This document shows, piece by piece, positions 41,453 through 51,584 of a DNA stretch of 64,000 nucleotides (positions are counted from its first letter, which is position 1; every line of letters starts with the position of its first letter). Where the stretch lies: assembly GCA_963803755.1 (NCBI GenBank), contig CAWDNP010000003.1, positions 186,001-250,000 of the forward strand, read 5' to 3'. The notes below the pieces were generated by a model, which was given only the letters and a program-made list of their open reading frames with translations, did no database searches and had not been told where the DNA came from. Position numbers and translations under genes: made by a program. Origin of the DNA: CAVUPF01 sp963803755 (GTDB lineage: Bacteria > Actinomycetota > Thermoleophilia > Solirubrobacterales > 70-9).

Positions 41453-43391
41453 GAGATCTCCTCGATCCGCTCGGCCAGGATAATCCGGCCCGCGGCCTCG
41501 ATCAGGGCGAGGTGGGAGAAGGCCTGGGGAAAGTTGCCGAGGTGGCGGCCGGTGTCGGTGTCGAACTCCTCGGCATAGAGACCGAGCGGGGAGCCGACGC
41601 TGAGCAGGCGTTCCATCAGGTCACGGGCCCGCTGCTCCTCGCCGACAACGGCCAGCGCCGAAACCAGCCAGAACGAGCAGATCAGAAAGCTGCCCTCCTT
41701 GCCCGACATGCCATCGTCGGTCTCTCCGGTGCGGTAGCGCAGCACGAATCCGTCCTCGGTGAGTTCGTCGGCGATCGCCAGGACGCTGCTGCGCAGCCGC
41801 TCATCATTGGCGGCAAAAAGCCGAACAGGGCCGCGAGCAGGGTCGAGGCGTCGAGGGCGTTGGTCTCATAGTGCTGGCGAAGCACGCCGTCCTTGAGGCC
41901 GTTGTCAAGGATGTCCTGCTTGATCTCATCCGCGGTCGCGCGCCACTGCCGAGTCGGCTTTGAGTCACCTCGAATCTCGGCCAGCTTTGAGGCGCGGTCG
42001 AGTGCCACCCAGCACATCAGCTTGGAGGAGACGTAGTGCTGGGGCTCACCGCGGGCCTCCCAGATTCCCTGATCGGGATCGCACCAGACCTTGGTTGCGC
42101 ACTCGGCCTGGGTCTCGACGATCGGCCACAGCCGCCGCGGCAGCCGCTGACTGCGGCGTGTGTGCAGGAGGATCGAGTCCAAAACCGCCCCGAAGACGTC
42201 ATTCTGGCGCTGGTCGAAGGCGCCGTTTCCGACCCGGACGGGACTGGCTCCCGCATAGCCGGAGAGGTCGTCCCGCGTCGTCTCGGTCAGGTCGCGACGA
42301 CCGTCAATCCCGTACATGATCTGAAGCGCCCCATCCTCGTTGGCCTCCAGATCGGCGACGAACTGCATGAACTCCTCCGCCTCCCAGTCGAGGTTGAGGA
42401 AGTGCAGCGCCTGCAGGGTGAAGGTCGAGTCCCGCATCCAGGTGTAGCGGTAATCCCAGTTGCGCTCGCCCCCGGGGGTCTCCGGTAGCGAGGTGGTTGC
42501 AGCGGCAACGGTTGCTCCGGTAGGCATGTAGGTCAGCCCCTTAATCGCCAGTGCCGAACGCTGGATCGGCTCGCGCCAGCGGTGATCAGGCAGGCGAGCG
42601 CCGTCGAGCCAGTTGCGCCAGAACCTGGTTGTCGCCGCAAGGCGGCCGTTTGCCTCATCCACCGTGGTGGGGGAGTCGAACTCCTCCGCCCAGGAGAGGG
42701 CGCAAAATGCCTGCTCCCCCTGCTGGAGGGTGTGCCGGCCGCGAACCCACTCGCCCTCGATACCCAGCGCGATGTCGCTGCGCAGCCTGACCGCGATGCC
42801 CGCTCCGGTTGCGTCGGCGGTATGGGTATCGCCGTCGAGAAGTGCCCACTCGGCCATCGTGCTGCCATAGTCGAAGATCGGTTCGCAGATCAGCTCCATC
42901 TCGACGTTGCCGTCCATGCAGAGGACGGTTCTCACCAAGAGGTGGTCTGCGTCCTCATCGACTGGCGGCCGAGTGTGGGGAGTCACCAGGTCCGGTCCCC
43001 GGGTCGAGCCGATGGTGAGCGCGTCGCGAACCATCACCCAGCCCGTCGGCGTCTTCCAGGTGGTGAGCAGCGTGTTGGTCCCGGGCTCATAGATCCGGGC
43101 GGAGGGGACGTTGATCCCGAAAGGGCCGAAGCGGAAGGAGCCCGCCTCCCGGTCGAGCAGGCTGCCGAAAATGCTCGGCGCGTCGAACCTTGGGACGCAG
43201 AGCCAGTCGATCGAGCCGTCGGGCGCGACCAGCGCGCTCGTGTGGCAGTTGGAGAGGAAGCCGTAGTCGGCGATCGGGGGAAACGGCGACGGAGCGGCGG
43301 CACTCTGCGGAGCGGCATCAGCCGTCGTGGTGTGAGCGCTTTTGTCGCTGGGAGAGGCTTTCGTCGGCTTCTTGGCTTTGGCGGGGCTCAT
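41449..43391 (-). pseudogene. glycoside hydrolase family 15 (glucoamylase/trehalase-like) gene with one frameshift
   Basis: From ATG 43391 the minus strand encodes a Ser/Lys/Ala-rich leader and then a GH15 protein: PIADYGFLSNCHTSALVAPD, GSIDWLCVPRFDAPSIFGSL, RNWDYRYTWMRDSTFTLQAL and GIWEARGEPQHYVSSKLMCW, which includes the catalytic acid region. After LAALFGFLP at about 41818 a one-base loss in a T-rich run (plus strand GGCAAAAAG) breaks the frame; the next frame continues with ANDERLRSSVLAIADEL, LRYRTGETDDGMSGKEGSF and a normal C-terminus to 41449. The joined protein of about 646 residues is full length. The ATG overlaps the zwf stop. The break may be a sequence error. Confidence 0.82.
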
Positions 43392-44827
43392 GAGGCGATC
43401 CAGGGCTCGTGCCAGCGGCCGTGGCCTGTTACCAGCTTCTCGGCCTCCTCGGGGCCCCAGGAGGCCTTGGCGTAGCCATGCACCGGGGAGGGTGAGTCGA
43501 GCAACGGCTGCAGGACTCTCCACGTCTCCTCGACGCTGTCCTGGCGGGTGAAGCGGGAGCTGTCGCCGACCATCGCCGCGTGCAGGAGCACCTCATAGGG
43601 GGTCGGCCCCTCACCGCCCTCATCTGCGAACTCCATGTCGAGGTGGATCTGCTCTGGCTCCCGGGCGCCGCTTCGCTGGGCGTCCAGCAGTAGCCGCACA
43701 CCGGTGCTGGGATCGAGCTTGATCACGAGCTGGTCGGGCTCCGGGCGCCCGCCCATGGCGAACCCGAGATGGGGTGGATGCTTAAAGACCAGCCGCAGCT
43801 CAGTCTGGGTAACGGGCAGGTGCTTGCCGGTGCGGATGAAAAACGGCACGCCCGACCAGCGCCAATTCTCGATCTTCAGGCGCAGCGCCGCGTAGGTCTC
43901 CGTGCTCGAGTCCTTGGCCACGCCGTCGATATCGAGGTAGCCGCCATACTGGCCGCGCACGTAGTGGGCCGGATCGGCGTCTGGCATCGCCCGGAAGACC
44001 GCGAACATCGAGTCTTTCAGGGTCGCGGCGTCCGCCCCCGCGGGCGGCTCCATCGCCGCCGCGGCCACCACCTGCATCAGGTGGTTGACGACGACGTCGC
44101 GCAGCGCGCCGACCGGGTCATAGAAGTGCCCCCGATCCTCCACGCCGAAGCTCTCCGCCATCGTGATCTGGACCGAGGAAACGTAGTTACGGTTCCAAAC
44201 GGGCTCCAGCATCGTGTTCGCGAAGCGCAGGAAGAGGATCTCGACCAAGCCCATCTTTCCCAGGAAGTGGTCGATCCGGTAGAGCTGGGACTCCTCGATG
44301 TAGCGGTGGACTTCCGCGTTGAGCGCCTGGGCAGAGGCCAGGTCGTGCCCGAACGGCTTCTCGACCACTACCCGGGCGGAGCCGGTCAGGTCGGCCTCGA
44401 AGAGCCCTTTGATTACCGCGCCGAAGAGGAAGGGGGGGATCTCCAGGTAGAAGACCGGGCTCTTTGCCTCCTTGATCGCGCTCGCCACGCGCTCGAAGGT
44501 CCCGGAGTCAGAGAAGTCACCCGAGAGGTAAGAGAGGCGGTCGGCGAAGCGCTTAAAGACGGTGTCATCGATTGTTTCGCCGCAGTCTTCGATCGACTTG
44601 CGGGCGTGAGCGCGGAGATCGTCGACCGTCCAGTAGTCAGCGGCGACACCGAGGATCGGGCAGTCCAGCAGTCCGCGCTTCTCGAGCCGGTAAAGCGAGT
44701 GGAAGGTCATTACTTTCGCCAGGTCGCCGCTGATTCCGAAGATGACGAAGACGTCGGCGGGGCGCTCGGCGTTTGCCCCCCGATCGCCAGTCGAAGGAGT
44801 CTGCTTCGGTGTCCTGGTTGCGGCCAT
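43388..44827 (-). CDS. zwf: glucose-6-phosphate dehydrogenase
   Basis: A 479-residue enzyme producing NADPH and 6-phosphogluconolactone in the oxidative pentose phosphate pathway. The dinucleotide loop is VFVIFGISGDLAKVMTF near residues 26-42 and the substrate-binding active-site motif is RIDHFLGKMG near 184-193. VVVEKPFGHD near 152-161 is also typical. ATG 44827 is the start. Its TGA overlaps the GH15 ATG, so zwf-GH15 form an operon that may feed glucose released from trehalose or glucans into the pentose phosphate pathway; that link is inference. Confidence 0.95.
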   Translation of the reverse strand: MAATRTPKQTPSTGDRGANAERPADVFVIFGISGDLAKVMTFHSLYRLEKRGLLDCPILGVAADYWTVDDLRAHARKSIEDCGETIDDTVFKRFADRLSYLSGDFSDSGTFERVASAIKEAKSPVFYLEIPPFLFGAVIKGLFEADLTGSARVVVEKPFGHDLASAQALNAEVHRYIEESQLYRIDHFLGKMGLVEILFLRFANTMLEPVWNRNYVSSVQITMAESFGVEDRGHFYDPVGALRDVVVNHLMQVVAAAAMEPPAGADAATLKDSMFAVFRAMPDADPAHYVRGQYGGYLDIDGVAKDSSTETYAALRLKIENWRWSGVPFFIRTGKHLPVTQTELRLVFKHPPHLGFAMGGRPEPDQLVIKLDPSTGVRLLLDAQRSGAREPEQIHLDMEFADEGGEGPTPYEVLLHAAMVGDSSRFTRQDSVEETWRVLQPLLDSPSPVHGYAKASWGPEEAEKLVTGHGRWHEPWIAS

Positions 44828-44975
44828 TGACTTGGTCCTTTCCTAGGCCTACGCCGCCTTGTGGATCGCTCTGCTTAGGGTGGGCCCGCGATCGACACTT
44901 GGAGCCTGCGTTCTCAATCCGATCGGCTGTGTGGCGATCCTAGCCGGGTTCCGGCACGTTCTGTTAAAGATCTGG

Positions 44976-44994
44976 CAGGGCTGTCCCAGCCCTG
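44976..44994. other. 8-bp hairpin in the zwf / PBP1 intergenic region
   Basis: CAGGGCTG and CAGCCCTG pair around TCC in the 214-base region between the divergent zwf and PBP1 genes, 48 bases ahead of the PBP start. It could be a leader structure or operator. No promoter could be assigned with confidence. Confidence 0.35.
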
Positions 44995-45041
44995 AGCGGG
45001 CAAAAAGGCAGAATCGGCGACGCGCCTACAATTTCGGGTCG

Positions 45042-47180
45042 ATGACGACTCAGAAGCGGAGGCGGCGAAGGTCGCACAGTTTGAGTTGGAAGAAAAAGCT
45101 CCTGCTCGCAGCGGCGATTTGCGGCGGATTGATCGTGGTCGCGGGAGGAGTTGCGGCGAGCTGGGCGATCAAGGTGTATGACTCTGCGCCGCCGCTCTCC
45201 AGCCTTAAGCCGGTGCAGAAGGGTCGCTCGTCCGCGATCTACGCCGCCAACGGCAGTCTGATCGGCTTCATCCCTTCCAGCAACATCCGCCAGCCGGTTT
45301 CCTCGCGCGCCCTGCCTCAGGTTCTGAAGAACGCCACGGTCGCGATCGAGGACAAGAATTTCTACCACCACGGCGGCATTGATCCGGCCGGCATTGCCCG
45401 TGCCGCTTGGAAGGACCTGCTGGCCGGGGGCAAGCCGGTTCAGGGCGCCTCGACGATCACCCAGCAGCTGGTTCGTGACCTCTACATCCAGCACCCCGAA
45501 GACACGATCAGGCGCAAGCTGATCGAAGCGCACCTCGCCGAAGAGGAGGAGGAAGCCCACTCCAAGAACTGGATCCTCACCGCCTACCTCAACACGGCGC
45601 CCTACGGAACCGTGGAGGGGGAGACCGCGGTCGGCGCCGAGGCAGCGGCACAGACCTACTTTGGCAAGCCCGCGCGGGACCTGACCCTCAATGAGGCGTC
45701 GATGATCGCCGGCTTGCCGCAGGCGCCTTCCGAATACAACCCATTCATCGATCCCAAGGCGGCGCTCGAACGGCGTAACGAGGTCCTCAAGGTGATGGAA
45801 GAACAGGGCTACATCACCTCCACACAGTACGCAGGCACCGTTCACCGTGGCCTCGGACTACATCCCGGACACAAGTACCAGGTCATCCGAGACCCGTTCC
45901 TCTTCGACCTCGTCGAGCAGGAACTAATCCGCAAGTACGGGATCAACACCGTTCGCTACGGCGGGCTTAAGGCATATACAACGATCGACCCCAAGCTGCA
46001 GGAACACGCTCAGGAAGCGGTTGACGCCTGCGCGGTCTGCTATTCCGGCGGCGGCCCCGCCGCAGCACTGGCGTCGGTCAACCCGGCCAACGGTGAGATC
46101 GTCGCTCTCGCCTCCACGCAGAGCTACTCGAACGAAAGTCAGTTCAACTACGCCTGGCAGGCGCACCGCCAGCCCGGCTCCTCGTTCAAGACGTACGTCC
46201 TCGCGACGGCGATCAAGCAGGGAATCGATCCTTACACCACCTACTACAACGGCACCGCGCCATTGACGCTGCAGATCCCGGGCGGGGGCACCTGGACCGT
46301 CAACAACGCCGAGCCCGGCCAGGGAGTGATGTCGCTGGCCACCGCCACCTGGAACTCTGTCAATGCGGTCTTCGCCCAGCTCGACCTCGATGTCGGCCCC
46401 GAAAACGTGACCAAGACCGCCCACGAAATGGGGATTACCGCACCGCTGGAATCCGTGCCGGCAGAGGCCATCGGCGGCCTGCGTATCGGCGTCACGCCAC
46501 TCGAAATGGCCGATGGCTACGCGACCCTCGCCGACGGCGGCATCCACCACGACACAACCGCGGTCAGCAAAGTTGAGTTCCCCAACGGCAAGGTCGAGGA
46601 ACCCAGCCCTCAGTCGGGCGACCGCGTGCTCAGCCCCGGGCAGGCCTACGACGTGACCAAACTGCTGGAGGGAGTGATCACCCAGGGCACCGGCGCCGGC
46701 TACACATCGATCGGCTGCTCCTCGGAGGCGGGAAAGACCGGTACCTCAGAAGGTGAGTCCGACGCCTGGTTCGTCGGCTACACACCGCTCTACTCGACGG
46801 CGGTCTGGGTCGGGCACCCCGAGTCGCGCGAAGCGACCGGCTTCGGCGGGCCGACCGCGGGCCCGATCTGGCGCTCCTTCATGGAGTCCGCCGCGAACGG
46901 CAACTGCCCCGAATTCCCCGTTCCCTCCAGCCTCCCGGCCCTCTCCAGCCTGCACAGCGAACACACCGCCGGGGGCCCCTCCTCGACCTCGACGACCAAC
47001 CGCGTCGAAGCGACCGCGGCGAGCAAGCTCGGTAAGACGACGTCGAACAAGACCAAGGCCCCAACCCCGACTCAAACCCCAAACCCTGCACCGAGCCCGG
47101 CTCCCGCTCCCGCGCCGCACCCGAGCCCCACGCCCACGCGCCCGGTCGGCGTGGGCGGCGGCGTGCCGAGCCCCCACTGA
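45042..47180 (+). CDS. class A penicillin-binding protein (transglycosylase/transpeptidase)
   Basis: A 712-residue bifunctional peptidoglycan synthase. A basic N-terminus precedes one membrane helix at about residues 21-45. The GT51 domain has VAIEDKNFYHHGGIDPAGIA near 103-122, GASTITQQLVRDLY near 137-150 and the KNWILTAYLNTAPYG segment. The transpeptidase has the three active-site boxes: SxxK in QPGSSFKTY near residue 380, SxN in TWNSVNAVF near 447, and KTG in EAGKTGTSEG near 567. A Pro/Thr/Ser-rich tail of about 80 residues ends it. About half its glutamate codons are GAA, higher than in cytosolic neighbours. ATG 45042 opens the basic leader. Confidence 0.93.
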   Translation: MTTQKRRRRRSHSLSWKKKLLLAAAICGGLIVVAGGVAASWAIKVYDSAPPLSSLKPVQKGRSSAIYAANGSLIGFIPSSNIRQPVSSRALPQVLKNATVAIEDKNFYHHGGIDPAGIARAAWKDLLAGGKPVQGASTITQQLVRDLYIQHPEDTIRRKLIEAHLAEEEEEAHSKNWILTAYLNTAPYGTVEGETAVGAEAAAQTYFGKPARDLTLNEASMIAGLPQAPSEYNPFIDPKAALERRNEVLKVMEEQGYITSTQYAGTVHRGLGLHPGHKYQVIRDPFLFDLVEQELIRKYGINTVRYGGLKAYTTIDPKLQEHAQEAVDACAVCYSGGGPAAALASVNPANGEIVALASTQSYSNESQFNYAWQAHRQPGSSFKTYVLATAIKQGIDPYTTYYNGTAPLTLQIPGGGTWTVNNAEPGQGVMSLATATWNSVNAVFAQLDLDVGPENVTKTAHEMGITAPLESVPAEAIGGLRIGVTPLEMADGYATLADGGIHHDTTAVSKVEFPNGKVEEPSPQSGDRVLSPGQAYDVTKLLEGVITQGTGAGYTSIGCSSEAGKTGTSEGESDAWFVGYTPLYSTAVWVGHPESREATGFGGPTAGPIWRSFMESAANGNCPEFPVPSSLPALSSLHSEHTAGGPSSTSTTNRVEATAASKLGKTTSNKTKAPTPTQTPNPAPSPAPAPAPHPSPTPTRPVGVGGGVPSPH

Positions 47181-47201
47181 GGGCCACCCAAGGCGAGCAC
47201 G

Positions 47202-47942
47202 GTGGGCGATGAGCTGGCGCAGCGGTTTCGCAGGGCTCGTCGCGACCCGGAGCTGGTCGTGCTGGAGGGTTTTCACGCGCTGAAGCACGCGCTGCGCTTC
47301 GGTGCCGAGGTGATCGAGGCGGTCGCAGCCGACACCGCGGGCTTGGAGCGGCTGGCGGTGGAGCTGGCGCCCGATCTTGTCGCCTCGATGCCGACGCTGG
47401 TGAGTCCGATTGGGGAAGAGGCCTTGGACGATCTGGTCCCGCAGGCGCCCCGCACCGGTGTGGTGGCGATCGCCCGCCGTCCGGCGATCGACGTGGAGGC
47501 GACGTTGACCGATCCGAGGGCCGCACCGCTCGTCCTGCTCGAAGACCCTCGCAGCATGGGCAACATGGGGGCCTGTGTGCGGGTCGCGGCGGCCGCCGAC
47601 GCGGCAGGCGTATTCACCACCGGCGGCAACGACCCCTGGAACCCCGAGGCGGTGCGCGGGGCGGCGGGACTGCACTTCGCCCTGTCGGTGGCGGCGATCG
47701 AGCGACTGCCCGAGAGCGACCGGCCGCTGGTCGCTATCGACCCCGGCGGCGAGGAGCTGCGACCGACTGAGCTGCCGCCCCGCGCCGTACTCGCCTTCGG
47801 CACCGAGCGCCATGGGCTCAGCGCCGAGCTGCGCGATCGCGCCGATGCGCGCCTCGGCATCCCGATGCGTCCCGGAGTCTCAAGTCTCAATCTCGCCACC
47901 TCCGTGGCCGCTGTGCTCTTCTCCCAGCGCCTCGCCGAATAG
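47202..47942 (+). CDS. TrmH/SpoU-family RNA 2'-O-methyltransferase
   Basis: A 246-residue SPOUT methyltransferase. SpoU motifs are visible: LVLLEDPRSMGNMGACVRVA near residues 109-128 (motif 1), AVLAFGTERHGLSAEL near 195-210 (motif 2) and IPMRPGVSSLNLATSVAAVL near 221-240 (motif 3), which form the knotted SAM site. The N-terminal part resembles the rRNA-binding domain of RlmB-like proteins. Whether the target is tRNA or rRNA cannot be told. GTG 47202 is 22 bases after the PBP stop. Confidence 0.85.
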   Translation: MGDELAQRFRRARRDPELVVLEGFHALKHALRFGAEVIEAVAADTAGLERLAVELAPDLVASMPTLVSPIGEEALDDLVPQAPRTGVVAIARRPAIDVEATLTDPRAAPLVLLEDPRSMGNMGACVRVAAAADAAGVFTTGGNDPWNPEAVRGAAGLHFALSVAAIERLPESDRPLVAIDPGGEELRPTELPPRAVLAFGTERHGLSAELRDRADARLGIPMRPGVSSLNLATSVAAVLFSQRLAE

Positions 47943-48046
47943 CCGAAAACTACGGATGCGCCGGGGAGGTGCTGGGGCTAGCGTGGGGAACACTGAGCGC
48001 GGCGTCTTGCCGCTCTCCCGTTTCAACCGACCGAAAGGACGCCGCT

Positions 48047-48436
48047 ATGCTGCTCGCCAACTTCAGTTTCGGTGACGCGCTTCTGCTCGCCCTCGAGATC
48101 TTCTTCTTCGTGATCTGGATCTGGATCCTGATCACGATCCTCACCGACCTCTTCCGCGACCACGAGCTGTCCGGATGGTGGAAGGCGGTCTGGGTCCTGT
48201 TCCTCGTCTTCATCCCGTTCGTGACCGCGCTGATCTATCTAATAGCCCGCGGCAGCGGGATGCGTGAACGAGCGCTGAAAGCCCAGGCCGAGGCCAAACA
48301 CCATATGGATGCCTACATCCAGCAACAGGCCCACAGCTCGCCCGCCGATGAGCTGCACAAGCTCAACGACCTAAAAGAAAAGGGCGCGATCACCAGCGAG
48401 GACTTCGAGAAGGCGAAGGCCAAGCTGCTCGCTTAG
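48047..48436 (+). CDS. PLDc_N-like membrane protein with C-terminal SHOCT domain
   Basis: A 129-residue protein with two membrane helices (residues about 8-35 and 45-67, with ELSGWWKAVWVLFLVFIPFV, the PLDc_N-like pair), a charged linker, and a C-terminal SHOCT module ELHKLNDLKEKGAITSEDFE. SHOCT motifs mark short membrane-associated proteins of unknown role. ATG 48047 follows GAAAGGA at seven to eight bases. It is convergent with the GAP-family gene, whose stop overlaps its last bases. Confidence 0.8.
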   Translation: MLLANFSFGDALLLALEIFFFVIWIWILITILTDLFRDHELSGWWKAVWVLFLVFIPFVTALIYLIARGSGMRERALKAQAEAKHHMDAYIQQQAHSSPADELHKLNDLKEKGAITSEDFEKAKAKLLA

Positions 48437-49110
48437 AGGACTCCGACCGCGCCACGCCCGATCAGGTAGAGACCGGCCAAGATCGCGACGACTATCACTA
48501 TCTGGCGGGCGTGGTGGGCCATCCAGGCGTTGAGCGCCTCGACTCTGGACCGGGTTGCCTCCGGTGCGATCGAGTAGCCGAGCAGCGGCACCTCCGCCAT
48601 CACGAACATGATCGCGTTGAAGAGGAGGATCGCGAAGGCCTGGGCGCCGACCCCGTGCTGGTTCTTGGCGATGTCCTTGAGGGCGACGAGGTAGAAGGCG
48701 CCGGGCAGGTTGAGTGCGACGCCAACGGCGAAGGCGATCGGGGCGTTTCCGCGGCTGAGGATCCGCTCCGACCACGGGTCGCGGGGAGGGCGTGAAGCGC
48801 GCCGCTCCCGGCGGCGCTCCTCGAAGTGAGCGTCGCGGTCGGTGGCCAGCACGTAAGCGACGATCAGCGCCAGCGCACCGACTGTGAAGTTGACGATCGG
48901 ATCGGCGGCGGGGCTGGAGCCCGAGAGCAGCTGCGATTCGTGTAAGGAGACGACGACGGCGAAGCCGACGGCGATGCTGGCCAGCATCCCGCCGAGTAGG
49001 TAGGCGAGCAGCAGCCGCCTCGGATTGGGCCGGCTGAGGACGACGATGACGACGGCGAGGATCGCTGGCGAGATCGCGGAGATGACCGCCAGGACCAAGA
49101 CGTTGATCAC
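48433..49110 (-). CDS. GAP-family (lipid-transport-associated) membrane protein
   Basis: A 225-residue protein with about six hydrophobic helices. The N-terminal VLAVISAISPAILAVVIVVL and the second-half NLPGAFYLVALKDIAKNQHG with its conserved proline are typical of the actinobacterial GAP/Sap family first seen in glycopeptidolipid loci. GTG 49110 (MINVLVLAV) is chosen; the frame is open further upstream but that part looks non-coding. The family may export or position lipids; no substrate is evident here. Confidence 0.68.
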   Translation of the reverse strand: MINVLVLAVISAISPAILAVVIVVLSRPNPRRLLLAYLLGGMLASIAVGFAVVVSLHESQLLSGSSPAADPIVNFTVGALALIVAYVLATDRDAHFEERRRERRASRPPRDPWSERILSRGNAPIAFAVGVALNLPGAFYLVALKDIAKNQHGVGAQAFAILLFNAIMFVMAEVPLLGYSIAPEATRSRVEALNAWMAHHARQIVIVVAILAGLYLIGRGAVGVL

Positions 49111-49279
49111 GGCGCTGACCCTAGCCCCCCGGCCAGTCGACGCTTGTTCGATTTCTCCTCCTTGCAGGCACAATCTGCAACCGAAGTTGCAAGTTATTAG
49201 CAACTCCTAACATTCCGGCGGGGATTTCGCTAGCCTGCGCGACCCTGCCAACGCCCTTCGAGGGGCCTGGGCGGGATCG

Positions 49280-50524
49280 ATGCGGGCCTTCTTCTCCGAC
49301 ACACATCCGAGCGCGACCCGGCGGGGGTCGCTGTTGGCGGCGGCGCTGCTGTTCGCGGCCGTCTGCGCGCTGAGCGTCGCCGACGGCCGCGCTCCCGCCC
49401 AAGACCTCCAGCAACAGCTCCAAGACACCCAGGGCAAGCTCGCCCACGTTCGGGCCAGTCAGAACTCGCTCTCGGCGACGATCGCCGAACAGAACGCCGC
49501 GATCAACTCGATGATCGGCGAAGTCTCGACGCTGCGCCAGCGCCAGACTGAGATCCAGGCCCAGCTCGCCGCCAAGCAAGCCGAACTGGAGAAGGCGACC
49601 GCCGAACTCGTCAAGGAGCGCCGCCACCTTCAAGAAGTCCGGGCGCAGCTGAGCCGCGCCTTGGGGGTGCTACGCGGGCGGCTGGTGGCGATCTATGAGT
49701 CGGGCAGCCCCGACGTGCTCAACGCGATCGTCGAATCGGCGAGCTGGTCCGAACTGGCGACGCAAACCGAATACCTGAACCGGATCCAGAGCTATGACGA
49801 CTCGGTCGTCAGCCGGGTCAAGACGCTGCGAAACCAGGTGCGGGGCACGGTGCAGCGCCTTGCTGGCGCCCGCGCCCGCATCCGCTCCGCCCGCAACGCG
49901 ATCGCCGCCAATGAGCGCGAAATCGCTGCGGCCCGCGCCGCGGCGGAGGCACGCTTCGCCAAGCTGAAGGCCGCCCAGGCGCAGCGCCGCCAGGCGCTCG
50001 AATCGCTGGAGTCCCGCGAACAGGCGCTGAGCAACAACCTCGCCTCGATCACCTCGCAGATGGTGACGCCGGGCGGGCCGGTTGGGCCCACTTCGGCGCC
50101 GGCTCCGCTCACCCCGGGTGAGACCGCCCACTTCATCTCCGAAAGTGAGGCAAGCGCGCCGGCGTCGGCTCCCGCGGCCGTGCGGGCGGCGATCGACGCG
50201 GCAAACTCGATCGCCACCACCCCCTACATCTGGGGCGGCGGCCACGCTTCCTTCGAATCGTCGGGCTATGACTGCTCCGGAGCGGTGAGCTTTGCTCTGC
50301 ACGGCGGCGGCTTCCTCTCCAGCCCGCTCGACTCGACCGGGCTGGAGACCTGGGGCGATCCGGGCCCCGGACGCTGGATCACCGTCTACGCGAACGCCGA
50401 ACACGCCTGGATGACGATCGCCGGGCTGGCCTTTGACACCGTCGGCGGGCCGGGCCCGCGCTGGCACCCCTCGCTGGTCGACTCCCCCGCGGGCTTCATC
50501 GCCCGCCACCCGCCCGGCTATTAG
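49280..50524 (+). CDS. secreted coiled-coil NlpC/P60-like peptidoglycan hydrolase
   Basis: A 414-residue exported protein. Residues about 1-38 form a signal peptide (RRGSLLAAALLFAAVCALSV). Residues about 42-270 are a long coiled coil (QQQLQDTQGKLAHVRASQNS, then QAQLAAKQAELEKATAELVK). After a Pro/Ser-rich linker comes an NlpC/P60-like domain: YIWGGGHASF near 315, the catalytic cysteine in GYDCSGAVSFAL near 331, and the histidine in EHAWMTIAG near 375. It resembles RipA/CwlO-type hydrolases activated by the divisome or elongation machinery. About 60% of its glutamate codons are GAA. ATG 49280 fits the signal peptide. Confidence 0.86.
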   Translation: MRAFFSDTHPSATRRGSLLAAALLFAAVCALSVADGRAPAQDLQQQLQDTQGKLAHVRASQNSLSATIAEQNAAINSMIGEVSTLRQRQTEIQAQLAAKQAELEKATAELVKERRHLQEVRAQLSRALGVLRGRLVAIYESGSPDVLNAIVESASWSELATQTEYLNRIQSYDDSVVSRVKTLRNQVRGTVQRLAGARARIRSARNAIAANEREIAAARAAAEARFAKLKAAQAQRRQALESLESREQALSNNLASITSQMVTPGGPVGPTSAPAPLTPGETAHFISESEASAPASAPAAVRAAIDAANSIATTPYIWGGGHASFESSGYDCSGAVSFALHGGGFLSSPLDSTGLETWGDPGPGRWITVYANAEHAWMTIAGLAFDTVGGPGPRWHPSLVDSPAGFIARHPPGY

Positions 50525-50591
50525 GCGGGCCTTTAAGCCCGGCCCTCTACACTCCCGCGCCAAGGACGGCGGCGAAGGAGACGGGCGAAAA

Positions 50592-51542
50592 ATGGTCATG
50601 GAGTTTGAAGTCGTGACGATCGATGGCGCGCGCTCCGACGTGAGGCCGGTCGACAACCCCGCCCTCGACCGCTTCGCCAGCGCCGTGGTGACGGTGGTCC
50701 CGCCAATGCTGCTCGTACTTGGTGTCGTCTTCGGCTGGGGCAGCCTGCTGCACTGGCAGGACCTCCTCGTCTTCACGGTCACCTATCTGCTGTTCGGTTT
50801 CGGGATCACGGTCGGCTTCCATCGCCTGCTTACCCACGGCAGCTTCAAGACCCACCGCTGGGTGCGGCTGGCGGCGGCGATCCTCGGCTCCGCCGCGGTC
50901 GAGGGGCCGGTGATCGAGTGGGTGGCCACGCACCGAAAGCACCACCGCTTCTCCGATGAGGAGGGCGACCCGCACAGCCCCCACGTCGGACACGGCTCCG
51001 GTTTCCGCGGCGCGCTGGGTGGCCTCTTCTACGCCCACATCGGCTGGGTCTTCCGCGACGCGGAGGTCGCCGATGAAAATCGCTACGCCAAGGACCTGAT
51101 GGCCGACCCGGCGATGCGGCTCGTCGACCGCCTGTTCTTCCTGTGGGTGCTGGTCGGGCTGGCCTTTCCCTTCGCCCTGGGCTGGGCGCTGACCGGCACC
51201 GTCATCGGCGGCCTCACGGGAATGCTCTGGGGCGGCGCGGTGAGGATCTTCGTCCTGCACCACGTGACCTTCAGCGTCAACAGCCTCTGTCACTTCTTCG
51301 GTCGACAGCCCTTCCCGACCGGGGACGAGTCCCGCAACCTCGCCTGGCTCGCGCTGCCGACGATGGGGGAGTCCTGGCACAACAACCACCACGCCTTCCC
51401 GACCTCGGCTCGGCACGGGCTGCGGCGCTGGGAGGTGGACGGCTCAGGGGCGGTGATCTGGGTCCTGGAGAAGCTGGGCCTCGCCTGGGACGTGGTGCGG
51501 ATCAGCCCGGAGAGGATGGCGGACAAGGCGGCGAGCGCGTAG
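50592..51542 (+). CDS. acyl-CoA (delta-9 type) fatty acid desaturase
   Basis: A 316-residue membrane-bound diiron desaturase. All three histidine boxes are present: HRLLTHGSF near residues 79-87, HRKHHRFSD near 116-124 and ESWHNNHHAF near 256-265. Four to five membrane helices lie around residues 35-75 and 180-225. The family introduces a double bond into acyl-CoA or membrane acyl chains. ATG 50592 follows GAAGGAG at about eleven bases; ATG 50598 is an alternative. The electron donor is not encoded nearby. Confidence 0.92.
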   Translation: MVMEFEVVTIDGARSDVRPVDNPALDRFASAVVTVVPPMLLVLGVVFGWGSLLHWQDLLVFTVTYLLFGFGITVGFHRLLTHGSFKTHRWVRLAAAILGSAAVEGPVIEWVATHRKHHRFSDEEGDPHSPHVGHGSGFRGALGGLFYAHIGWVFRDAEVADENRYAKDLMADPAMRLVDRLFFLWVLVGLAFPFALGWALTGTVIGGLTGMLWGGAVRIFVLHHVTFSVNSLCHFFGRQPFPTGDESRNLAWLALPTMGESWHNNHHAFPTSARHGLRRWEVDGSGAVIWVLEKLGLAWDVVRISPERMADKAASA

Positions 51543-51584
51543 ACGGCGTGTAGGCCCACCTTGCAGATACGGTTTGCCGGTTCC